Positions 18,149-25,832 of a stretch of DNA of 64,000 nucleotides are shown here, in pieces (position 1 is the stretch's first letter; the number at the start of each line of letters is the position of its first letter). The notes under the pieces are model-generated. The model was not told where the DNA came from. It searched no databases and saw nothing but the letters and a program-made list of their open reading frames with translations. Made by a program: the position numbers and the translations under genes. Origin of the DNA: Pseudomonas sp. LS1212 (GTDB lineage Bacteria > Pseudomonadota > Gammaproteobacteria > Pseudomonadales > Pseudomonadaceae); assembly GCF_024741815.1 (NCBI RefSeq), contig NZ_CP102951.1:3486001-3550000 (forward strand). Direction: 5' to 3'.

Positions 18149-19597
18149 ATGATGAAGCCACTCACTGCAGGACCAGATGAGTCACTGGCAGCCAGTGCGC
18201 AACCGACACCTTCGGTTCGGTGGGCGCTCGCCAGCCTTTCGCTCGCCATGTTGCTGTCCTCGCTCGGCACCAGCATCGCCAATGTTGGCTTGCCGACGTT
18301 GGCACAGGCGTTCAACGCCTCCGTCCAGGAAGTACAGTGGGTCGTCCTCGCCTATCTTCTCGCCATCACCACCCTGATCGTCAGCGTTGGCCGGCTCGGT
18401 GACCTCACCGGCCGTCGACGATTGCTACTGGCCGGCATCTTCCTGTTCACGGCGGCCTCGGCCCTGTGCGCCGCAGCGCCCACGCTCTGGCTGCTGATCG
18501 CCGCCCGGGCGGTGCAGGGGCTGGGAGCGGCCACCATGATGGCACTGACCATTGCGTTTGTCGGTGAGGCGGTGCCAAAAGAAAGGATCGGTAGCGCCAT
18601 GGGCCTGTTAGGAACTATGTCCGCGATCGGTACCGCGCTCGGGCCATCGTTCGGGGGCGTTCTGATCGCCAGCTTCGGCTGGCCTGCCATTTTCCTTGTC
18701 AACGTACCGTTGGGCATTCTGGCGTTGATCCTCGCGTATCGCTTTTTGCCCGCTGACCGTCGGGAAGCGAAGACGTATCGAGATGGTTTCGACCATCCGG
18801 GCACCGTGTTGCTTGCCCTGGCGCTCGCGGCCTATGCGCTGGCCATGACGATGGGGCGCGGCAGTTTTGGCCCGCTTAACACGGCGCTTTTGATGGCTGC
18901 TGTCTTGGGGGCAGGCCTGTTCGTGCTCGTCGAAAGGAGAGCGGCATCTCCCTTGATCCGGCTGGAAATGTTCGAAAACCCGGTACTTACGGCAGGCTTC
19001 GCCATGAGCACACTGGTCACGACGGTGGTCATGGCGACGCTGGTGGTTGGCCCGTTCTATCTTGCCGGCGCGCTTGCACTCGACGCAGCTGGTGTCGGAC
19101 TGGTCATGTCGTGCGGTCCGCTGGTCGCCGCCCTGGTGGGCGTGCCCGCCGGCCGCCTCGTGGACCGCTTTGGCGCACACCGCATGGGTATCGTCGGGCT
19201 CATCGCAATGGCGGTCGGTTCCTCCATCCTGCCCCTGCTGCCGACGAGGTTCGGCGTACCGGGTTACATCGCCCCGCTTGTCATCATCACCGCCGGCTAT
19301 GCGCTGTTCCAGGCAGCCAACAACACCGCCGTAATGACCGACATTCGACCGGACCAGCGGGGCGTCATATCCTCCCTGCTCAGCCTGTCACGCAATCTCG
19401 GACTCATCACCGGCGCATCCGTCATGAGTGCTGTGTTCGCGCTCGGATCGGCGACAACCCATGTCATGACAGCGCGTCCTGAGGCTGTTGCGGCCGCCAT
19501 GCGGATTACCTTCACCGTGGCCGCGGTGCTGATCGTCGTCGCCCTCGCCATCGCAGCTGCAAGCCTTGCTCGTTCACGACGCGCCGTTGCTCCTTGA
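18149..19597 (+). CDS. MFS multidrug exporter, DHA2 (EmrB/QacA) family
   Basis: 482 residues, about 14 membrane segments. The family signature is visible: SSLGTSIANVGLPTLAQAF in segment 1, WVVLAYLLAITTLIVSVGRLGDLTGRR between segments 2 and 3, and AVQGLGAATMMAL. Proton-driven efflux of toxic compounds is the usual role. There are two consecutive ATG codons at 18149 and 18152 behind AAGGGGG; the second has the better spacing. No membrane-fusion partner (EmrA) is adjacent. Confidence 0.9.
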   Translation: MMKPLTAGPDESLAASAQPTPSVRWALASLSLAMLLSSLGTSIANVGLPTLAQAFNASVQEVQWVVLAYLLAITTLIVSVGRLGDLTGRRRLLLAGIFLFTAASALCAAAPTLWLLIAARAVQGLGAATMMALTIAFVGEAVPKERIGSAMGLLGTMSAIGTALGPSFGGVLIASFGWPAIFLVNVPLGILALILAYRFLPADRREAKTYRDGFDHPGTVLLALALAAYALAMTMGRGSFGPLNTALLMAAVLGAGLFVLVERRAASPLIRLEMFENPVLTAGFAMSTLVTTVVMATLVVGPFYLAGALALDAAGVGLVMSCGPLVAALVGVPAGRLVDRFGAHRMGIVGLIAMAVGSSILPLLPTRFGVPGYIAPLVIITAGYALFQAANNTAVMTDIRPDQRGVISSLLSLSRNLGLITGASVMSAVFALGSATTHVMTARPEAVAAAMRITFTVAAVLIVVALAIAAASLARSRRAVAP

Positions 19598-19626
19598 ATA
19601 AATTCCTTGCGGACTGAACGGGATGA

Positions 19627-19653
19627 AAGGCAGAAGTCGGCCAAAAGCAGTCA
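19627..19653. repeat. intergenic repeat, family B copy
   Basis: 'ggcagaagtcggccaaaagcagtc', a variant of the 'ggcagaaaacggccaaaagcggac' word that also occurs at 25554, 28215 (inverted) and 36394 (inverted). Confidence 0.6.
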
Positions 19654-19675
19654 CTATGTCAGAGTTGAGTCGTAG

Positions 19676-20221
19676 TTACGATTTTACGCTACTTTCCCTG
19701 ATGGCAATGGCCTCTGAAAATCCAATTGCTTGTTCGGCGTACTCAAGAGGGATACCTAGTTTTTCAGAAATTGGCTTAAAAATTCTGGTTAACTTATTGC
19801 GTGACATCGACTGTATACCTAAGGGGCACTTGCCACTCACGCCTACTAAATAGGCTTGATAATGCGAGGCTTTCGGAATATTAACCAGCTGTACAATCAG
19901 CGCCTTAAAATCCCCAATATTGTAAATATCCTTGCTAGCTTTATCTTCAATTATTACTGACTGTTCACCATTATTAATCAGCGTACATGCCGTGCGAGCC
20001 CGAAGAGCGTTGCGCCCAAGAAGAATTATCATTGGCGGCAGCGTGATCGACATCCAACAAGCAATAATCTTAATGAAAATACCTTCTTCACTCATAAGAA
20101 GCACCAAAGACAAAAAAAGTCCGATTGGGGTTACCGATATCAACATGATCACCGTAAACAGGCTGAACAAAAAATTACCGCCAGTTATTTTTATGATATC
20201 TCCCTGCACAATCACTTTCAT
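19676..20221 (-). CDS. hypothetical membrane protein
   Basis: 181 residues from ATG 20221 (a GTG five codons upstream is possible). Two membrane segments are evident: LFSLFTVIMLISVTPIGLFL and IIACWMSITLPPMIILL. A soluble C-terminal part (about 80-181) follows with IEDKASKDIYNIGDFKALIV. Base composition is clearly richer in A+T than the flanking genes, suggesting transfer. I do not recognise the family. Confidence 0.6.
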   Translation of the reverse strand: MKVIVQGDIIKITGGNFLFSLFTVIMLISVTPIGLFLSLVLLMSEEGIFIKIIACWMSITLPPMIILLGRNALRARTACTLINNGEQSVIIEDKASKDIYNIGDFKALIVQLVNIPKASHYQAYLVGVSGKCPLGIQSMSRNKLTRIFKPISEKLGIPLEYAEQAIGFSEAIAIRESSVKS

Positions 20222-20454
20222 AGACTCAAGTCCCACTGATTATTTGATGACAATATTTTCCGAATCTATAATCGTATCCATGCGAACGTATCTCGCTTCT
20301 GCCTCTAATAAAAAGGCACTGATGCAAGCGTAGATCAGGATCTTTGCGGGTGAGTTTGGAACCATTAGATCAGAATGCGATTACGACAATATTTGTCCCT
20401 ATCCCTTTGTGAACTCGCCCCCATTCTGGTTGAAAGCGAGCCCGAGTACTGAGG

Positions 20455-20652
20455 GTGCACCAGCTCGCCCCTCAGTGCACGGCAGTGCTGGCCGAGTCAG
20501 GCATTCAGCTTTTCGAAGAATTAACACTCCAGGCTGAAAAACAGGGTTTGACCGAAGTCGATGACAACGTCCGTGACGCGCTGGGTGCGATTGGTGAATA
20601 CGCTGGATACATCAAGCAGGGGGCCAAGCCCAAAGGGAGGAGTCTCGGCTAG
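20455..20652 (+). CDS. small hypothetical protein or gene tail
   Basis: 65-codon frame starting at a GTG. The sequence (QLFEELTLQAEKQGLTEVDD, then RDALGAIGEYAGYIKQGAKP) has helix-like periodicity and could be the end of a longer, truncated gene. No clear ribosome-binding site. Confidence 0.3.
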   Translation: MHQLAPQCTAVLAESGIQLFEELTLQAEKQGLTEVDDNVRDALGAIGEYAGYIKQGAKPKGRSLG

Positions 20653-20909
20653 ACATCAGCTATTTCGTGACTACTTCAGGGTTGCACCAGGCAAGCCTGA
20701 TGATGGGCAGTATCAAATCGTCTAACAGGCTGCTATCGGCCACAAGCAATCGGTGGACGGTGGCAAATAGGTGGTGTCCTGCTACCCTCTTTACCGTAGT
20801 CGGGCTTGCCGTCACTCCTGTCGGGTTACCCCCCGATAGATCTCGCGCTTACCGCGACAAGAAGCGCGACATGGCATGTCACCTAATGAGAGAGTGTCAG
20901 GATAGCGCC

Positions 20910-21269
20910 ATGAAAGTTCGATGCCCTAGCTGTGGTTATATCGCAGACAAGCTTCCGCCAAGCCTTAAGTGTCCTAAATGCGACAATTTTTCCCACGACT
21001 GGCTGAGTTATGATTGGGAAAGCTTTGCTTCAATGAAGCGTCGACTTATTAGATTGAACCTTTTAATCATTGGCGTAACTCTAATTAATTTACTTGCGGC
21101 AATCACCTCTAAATCAACAGATGCGCGCCAATGGTTGTTCAGCTTGTTATTTATCCCAGCAATGATCAGTTTGTTTATTTGTCGGAAGCAGCTTAGAGGG
21201 AAATCGGAGTATGAAGGGCATAGAAGCAGGGCTACGCGCCCCTGGTTTATCGGTGGCGGGGGTCTCTAA
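20910..21269 (+). CDS. hypothetical zinc-ribbon membrane protein
   Basis: 119 residues from ATG 20910, which has AGGA seven bases upstream; the longer frame to 20667 lacks support. The N terminus MKVRCPSCGYIADKLP with KCPKCD ten residues on makes a four-cysteine zinc ribbon. Two membrane segments follow (LLIIGVTLINLLAAI and WLFSLLFIPAMISLFI). Such proteins are usually uncharacterised inner-membrane factors. A+T-rich like its neighbours. Confidence 0.65.
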   Translation: MKVRCPSCGYIADKLPPSLKCPKCDNFSHDWLSYDWESFASMKRRLIRLNLLIIGVTLINLLAAITSKSTDARQWLFSLLFIPAMISLFICRKQLRGKSEYEGHRSRATRPWFIGGGGL

Positions 21270-21530
21270 AGCGGCTAACAACTCGTATATGGACTCTCCC
21301 CACAAGTGATGAGTAATGCTTTTCCAACGCTGTCGTCAGTGCGATTGCATTCGTATATCTGGCCGGTGTTGGGCTTGCTCGCCCTGGCCACGCTTTAGTT
21401 CGCGCAACGGGGGCCAGTCGTTCATGGACGATGGCAGGTAACTGCCAGCAGTGAACGACCGTAAAGGGTCGGATAGCGACCACGCACCGTGACTGATCCA
21501 TCCTTGTCCTCCCTCAACGTGGAGGACAAG
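21270..21530. other. intergenic region with decayed repeat
   Basis: No gene is supported. Around 21440-21485 there is a 'gaccgtaaagggtcggatagcgacc' inverted word of the pseudomonad intergenic type. Confidence 0.4.
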
Positions 21531-21533
21531 CCA

Positions 21534-21730
21534 TGAACACTATTGCTACGTAAAGCCATCAGCCTTGGAACAAGGGAAAGCTTGTCGGGCAGAAAGCCCC
21601 TCTTCGAGTCAGAGATATCTGGGCCATCCAGGTAAGACTCCAGCTCGCGAAGAAGACACGGGATCTAGCTCTCTTCAACTTGGCTATCGACAGCAAGCTG
21701 CGTGCCTGTGACTTAACCAAGCTGTGTACT
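21534..21730 (+). pseudogene. tyrosine recombinase (integrase), N-terminal fragment
   Basis: From ATG 21534 the frame reads MNTIAT, a TAA stop, then SHQPWNKGKLVGQKAPLRVR, DIWAIQVRLQLAKKTRDLAL and FNLAIDSKLRACDLTKL. This is the start of the short tyrosine integrases common on proteobacterial plasmids and islands ('PWNKGKLVGQKAPLKxKDIWAIRxRLQ'). After DLTKL the homology ends; the catalytic R-HxxR-Y part is missing. A broken mobile-element gene. Confidence 0.75.
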
Positions 21731-21759
21731 CTTCTGCTCACTAGTCAACCGTGTAAACG

Positions 21760-21903
21760 GGTATCGAGTGAGCCAGTGGCTGGCTTAAACAACAGGGGAT
21801 GGAGCTCGACGCGCATGGAGTCTTCCTTGTGGGGTATGAGCGACCGGCCAGGAACTATCAGGCGATGTTGAGCCTCGTGTCTACCGTCATTTGGCTGGAC
21901 TGA
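21760..21903 (+). pseudogene. probable IS5-type transposase, C-terminal fragment
   Basis: The frame ends GYERPARNYQAMLSLVSTVI-WLD-stop at 21903, preceded by GWLKQQG. The ending resembles the last conserved block of IS5-family transposases ('RF..L..RYER.A.NY.AML.LA..LIWL'). No other part of the element is recognisable. Confidence 0.5.
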
Positions 21904-21948
21904 TTGAGAACGCCCTGTAGTTGCTCAAAGGTGCATGGATTATGGGGC

Positions 21949-22713
21949 TTACTTCAGGTTGCCACTGAGAAACTGCTTCAGGCGTTCGCTTTGCGGGTTG
22001 CCCAGTATTGCCTCGGGCTCGCCCTGCTCTTCGACCCGCCCCTGATGCAGAAACAGCACCTGGTTCGACACTTTGCGCGCGAAGCTCATTTCGTGGGTCA
22101 CCATGATCATGGTGCGGCCCTCCTCGGTCAGCCCCTGGATGACCTTGAGCACTTCGCCCACCAGTTCCGGGTCCAGGGCCGAGGTCGGCTCGTCGAACAG
22201 CATGATCTCCGGCTCCATGGTCAGGGCCCGGGCGATGGCGACGCGCTGTTGTTGCCCGCCCGAGAGAAACGCCGGGTACTGATCGGCGACCCGTGACGGC
22301 AACCCCACCTTGTCCAGATAACGCCTGGCCCGTTCCTCTGCATCCTTTTTGCTGACACCCAGCACCCGGCGCGGGGCCATGGTGATGTTGTCGAGCACGG
22401 TCATGTGGCTCCACAGGTTGAAGTGCTGGAACACCATCGCCAGGCGCGTGCGCAGGCGTTGCAACTCATCGGCGTCGGCCACGCGCATGCCGTGCCGGTC
22501 GTGGGCCATGTGGATCGGCTGGTTGTCCAGGCTCATGGCGCCGTCGTTGGGGGTCTCGAGGAAATTGATGCAACGCAGGAAGGTGCTCTTGCCCGAGCCG
22601 CTGGCGCCGATCAGGCTGATCACATCGCCAGTCTTGGCTTTAAGCGAAACGCCCTTGAGCACTTCATGGCTACCGTAGCTCTTGTGCAGGTTTTCAACGG
22701 TCAGTTTGTACAT
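21949..22713 (-). CDS. polar (basic) amino-acid ABC transporter, ATP-binding protein
   Basis: 254 residues from ATG 22713 (AGGA upstream). Walker A GASGSGKST, signature LSGGQQQRVAIARAL, Walker B IMLFDEPTSALDP and the switch His in MVTHEM are all present. The insert with PNDGAMSLDNQPIHM...HGMRVADADELQRLRT is typical of the HisP/AotP/ArtP group that energises uptake of histidine, arginine, ornithine or lysine. Last gene of a four-gene operon (binding protein, two permeases, ATPase). Confidence 0.94.
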   Translation of the reverse strand: MYKLTVENLHKSYGSHEVLKGVSLKAKTGDVISLIGASGSGKSTFLRCINFLETPNDGAMSLDNQPIHMAHDRHGMRVADADELQRLRTRLAMVFQHFNLWSHMTVLDNITMAPRRVLGVSKKDAEERARRYLDKVGLPSRVADQYPAFLSGGQQQRVAIARALTMEPEIMLFDEPTSALDPELVGEVLKVIQGLTEEGRTMIMVTHEMSFARKVSNQVLFLHQGRVEEQGEPEAILGNPQSERLKQFLSGNLK

Positions 22714-22728
22714 GTGCAAGTTCCTGAA

Positions 22729-23439
22729 TTAGTGGGCTGGGCCAAGGAAGGACAGCCAACGGCGCTCAGCCAGGCGGAACAGACCGACCAGGGAAAAAGT
22801 GACCGCCAGGTAGATCGCCGCGGCGATGCCAAAGGACTGGAAGGTCAGGAAAGTGGCCGAGTTGGCATCGCGCGCGACCTTGAGGATGTCCGGCACGGTG
22901 GCGGTAAAGGCCACGGTGGTCGAGTGCAGCATCAGGATCACTTCGTTGCTGTAGAACGGCAGCGAACGGCGCAGGGCCGACGGCATGATGATGTAGGCAT
23001 AGAGCTTCCAGCCGCGCAGGCCATAGGCCTTGGCCGCCTCGACTTCACCATGGTTCATGCTGCGAATGGCCCCGGCGAAGATTTCCGTGGTGTAGGCGCA
23101 GGTGTTCAGGGCAAAGGCCAGGATGGTGCAGTTCAGCGCATCGCGAAAGAAGGCGTCGAGCAGCGGCTGGGCGCGCACCGCGGCGAGGCTGTAGATCCCG
23201 GTGTAGCAGATCAGCAGCTGGATATACAAAGGCGTGCCGCGAAACAGGTAGGTGTAGAACTGCACCGGCCAGCGCACCCAGGCATTGGATGACACCCGGG
23301 CAATCGACAGCGGGATCGACATCACGAAACCGATGACCAGCGATGCGCTGAGCAGCCACAGCGTCATGGCCAGGCCCGTGATGTGATAGCCGTCGTGATA
23401 AAGGAAGGGTTTCCAGTATTCCTGCAGAAGTTCGATCAT
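22729..23439 (-). CDS. polar amino-acid ABC transporter permease (HisM/AotM-like)
   Basis: 236 residues, about five membrane segments, with the EAA-type coupling loop EVEAAKAYGLRGWKLYAYII-MPSALR. It overlaps the upstream permease gene by four bases, so the two are probably translated together to form the heterodimeric channel. Fifteen bases separate it from the ATPase gene. Confidence 0.94.
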   Translation of the reverse strand: MIELLQEYWKPFLYHDGYHITGLAMTLWLLSASLVIGFVMSIPLSIARVSSNAWVRWPVQFYTYLFRGTPLYIQLLICYTGIYSLAAVRAQPLLDAFFRDALNCTILAFALNTCAYTTEIFAGAIRSMNHGEVEAAKAYGLRGWKLYAYIIMPSALRRSLPFYSNEVILMLHSTTVAFTATVPDILKVARDANSATFLTFQSFGIAAAIYLAVTFSLVGLFRLAERRWLSFLGPAH

Positions 23440-24164
23440 CGTACCGCCTCCCGGGTGCCTGCTGCGTAGAAGATCTCCAGCCGGCGCAGGACGTAATTCG
23501 AAGCAGTGGTAATCACCAGGTAGATCAAGGCGGCAAGCACCAGGAAGAAGAACAGTTGATAGGAGCTTTTGCCGGCATCCTGGGCCACCTTGACCAGATC
23601 GGCCAGGCCGATGATCGAAACCAGCGCTGTGGCCTTGAGGATCACCATCCAGTTATTGCCGATGCCCGGCAGGGCGAAGCGCATCATTTGCGGGAAGACC
23701 ACGAAGCGAAAACGCTGGCCACGGGTCAGGCCGTAGGCGGTTGCGGCTTCCATCTGCCCGCGCGGCACGGCGAGGATGGCGCCGCGAAAGGTCTCGGTGA
23801 AATACGCCCCGTAGATAAAGCCCAGGGTGATGACCCCGGCGCTGAACGGGTCGATCTCGATATAGTCCCAGCCCAGCACTTCGGTGAGGCTGGTCAGCCA
23901 GGTTTGCAGGCTGTAGAAAATCAGCAGCATCAACACCAGGTCCGGTACCCCGCGGATCAGCGTGGTGTAGAGCTGCGCAGGGACGCGCAGCAGGGACGAT
24001 CTTGAAAGCTTGGCGCTTGCGCCGATCAAGCCGAGCAATACGCTCAACAACAGCGACAGTACCGATAATTTGACGGTCATCCAGGAGCCTTGCAGCAACA
24101 GCGGGCCGAAGCCCTTAAGGCTGAAGCCTGACAGCCCCAGAATCTGCAATAGGTGTTCGAACAT
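23436..24164 (-). CDS. polar amino-acid ABC transporter permease (HisQ/AotQ-like)
   Basis: 242 residues from ATG 24164, about five membrane segments; coupling loop GQMEAATAYGLTRGQRFRFV-VFPQMMR. First of the two permeases of the importer. The interval to the binding-protein gene is about 55 bases and may hold an mRNA-processing hairpin, as expected when the binding protein is made in excess. Confidence 0.94.
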   Translation of the reverse strand: MFEHLLQILGLSGFSLKGFGPLLLQGSWMTVKLSVLSLLLSVLLGLIGASAKLSRSSLLRVPAQLYTTLIRGVPDLVLMLLIFYSLQTWLTSLTEVLGWDYIEIDPFSAGVITLGFIYGAYFTETFRGAILAVPRGQMEAATAYGLTRGQRFRFVVFPQMMRFALPGIGNNWMVILKATALVSIIGLADLVKVAQDAGKSSYQLFFFLVLAALIYLVITTASNYVLRRLEIFYAAGTREAVR

Positions 24165-24219
24165 TGGGCAGCCCTTTGGCATTCGAAAAAGCGCCCATCG
24201 ACAGATGGGCGCAGGGTCG

Positions 24220-25002
24220 TTATTGGCCGCTGTGGAGGTTCAGGTCACCAAAGTGCTTTTGCTGGACGGCAGCGTAGGTGCCATTGTCGTGCAGTGCCTT
24301 GATGCCTTTATCCAGAAGCGCCTTGAGCTCCTGGTTGCCTTTGTTGATACCCACTGCGGTTTTCGATGGCAGCAGCTCACTGTCGACCGGCTTGCTGACT
24401 TCAAAGTCGGCACCTTGTGGCGACTTCAGGAAACCCAGCTCGGCTTGCAGCATGTCCTGGATCGAGGCATCGAGGCGGCCGGAGATCAGGTCGGCGTAGA
24501 CCTGATCCTGGTTCTGGTAGGCCTGGGTCTGGACCCCGGCCTTGTTCAGAACGGCCTTGGCGTAGGCTTCCTGGATGGTGCCTTGCTCGTAGCCGACTTT
24601 CTTGCCCTTGAGCGACGCAATATCTTCGCTCAGGCCGGCGCCTTTCTTGAACACGAAAGAGGTGGGGCCCGAGAACAGCTCACTGGAGAAGTCGATGACT
24701 TTCTCGCGCGCCGGCGTGACCGTCATGGACGAGATCACACCGTCGAACTTGTTGGCCTTGAGGCCCGGAATCATGCCATCGAAATCACTTTCGACCCATT
24801 TGCACTTGACCTTCAGTTCAGCGCAGATCGCATTGCCCAGGTCGATGTCGAAGCCCACCAGGCTGCCATCGGCGGCCTTGGACTCAAACGGTGCATAAGA
24901 CGGATCGACGCCAAAGCGCAACTCCTTGTATTCCTTGGCCAGCGCGGAGCCGGCAGCCAGGCAGAGAGCCAATGCGGAAAGGGTCAGAAATTTTTTTTTC
25001 AT
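24220..25002 (-). CDS. periplasmic polar amino-acid-binding protein (HisJ/ArgT/AotJ-like)
   Basis: 260 residues from ATG 25002 with AGGA upstream; a cleavable signal peptide MKKKFLTLSALALCLAAGSALA is followed by a type II solute-binding domain. KELRFGVDPSYAPFESKAAD, GFDIDLGNAICAEL, SSMTVTPAREKVIDFS and the ligand-contacting Asp/Arg residues fit the LAO/HisJ group (basic amino acids). It captures the substrate in the periplasm for the permease genes downstream. Confidence 0.94.
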   Translation of the reverse strand: MKKKFLTLSALALCLAAGSALAKEYKELRFGVDPSYAPFESKAADGSLVGFDIDLGNAICAELKVKCKWVESDFDGMIPGLKANKFDGVISSMTVTPAREKVIDFSSELFSGPTSFVFKKGAGLSEDIASLKGKKVGYEQGTIQEAYAKAVLNKAGVQTQAYQNQDQVYADLISGRLDASIQDMLQAELGFLKSPQGADFEVSKPVDSELLPSKTAVGINKGNQELKALLDKGIKALHDNGTYAAVQQKHFGDLNLHSGQ

Positions 25003-25279
25003 TGTTTTATTCCTAAGGACCAACATGAGCACTTGTGACACATGAGTACTGTTATGGAGCTCGTATGACACTATGGAAGAAGTAACACCCGACAGGTCGC
25101 GCTCCTGGTGAACAAGAAGGCAGAGCCCGCGGGGAAAGTAGTCTAGAAGCAAGCGAGTGCGACGATAAGACGAAAAGTGCGTTGATTTAACGAATTATTG
25201 GTCATTATGACGAGCAATAGTGACCATGTGATGATTTAGCGTGTTGCCGCTGACCGAAAACTGACCCAGGTGTTCAACT

Positions 25280-25306
25280 GCTCCTGCTCAACTTCTGAGC
25301 AGGAGC
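25280..25306. repeat. perfect inverted repeat
   Basis: gctcctgctca, five-base loop, tgagcaggagc. No T run follows, so it is not an obvious terminator for either strand. Confidence 0.6.
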
Positions 25307-25553
25307 ACACAGGGTAATCAGCATGGGGTAGCTTCCATTTTCGCGGGCGCGAAAATCGCATCCTGGTACTGCCGAAGCCCCGACACGACGGGGCGATGTT
25401 CGGCTGATAATTCCGTCGACTCGCCCACCCATTTGCATTCCACCTGACCAGTTGGATGTGTCAGGTGCTTGAGGAGAAGGGACAATTGGCGGGTGACAGA
25501 TGGAAATTTCAGGCAGTCCATTAGTGGTTGCAACGGGTCGTTTCCGGTCAGTC

Positions 25554-25582
25554 CTGACAGGCAGAAAACGGCCAAAAGCGGA
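25554..25582. repeat. intergenic repeat, family B copy
   Basis: 'ggcagaaaacggccaaaagcgga' word, repeated elsewhere in the window in intergenic places only. Confidence 0.65.
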
Positions 25583-25832
25583 CGCCCCCCCCTGTCGACT
25601 CCCGGTCAAACGCTGATCTTTTGAAGCGTCGAGAAAATTCGGCGCGATTCACACTTCCTTTGGGAAGCGTGCGTACCAGCCCAAGAGATCCTTTGCAGAT
25701 TACGGCAATCACAAATAATCAAACCATGTCAAGCGTCTATTCATTTTACATTTTTATAGCGAAAAATCGGTGGTTTAGCTTATAAATAGCTCGTCAAGAA
25801 ATCACTAGCCAGCCCAGTGATCGTCGAAAACT

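Larger units (their letters stand above)
25003..25832. other. intergenic region, mostly repeats and A+T-rich leader
   Basis: 830 bases without a convincing gene. It holds the promoter of the ABC operon at its left, a perfect 11-bp hairpin at 25280-25306, a family B repeat at 25554-25582 and, from about 25690, an A+T-rich segment that leads into the GHKL ATPase gene and likely contains its promoter. Confidence 0.5.

Noticed and set aside
25240..25275. 'gaccgaaaactgacccagg' as a possible IS21-type end
   Set aside because: The word resembles ends of some IS21 elements, but no partner end, transposase or target duplication is present.
25280..25306. hairpin as terminator of the GHKL gene or ABC operon
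   Set aside because: It is upstream of both genes, and no T run follows on either strand.
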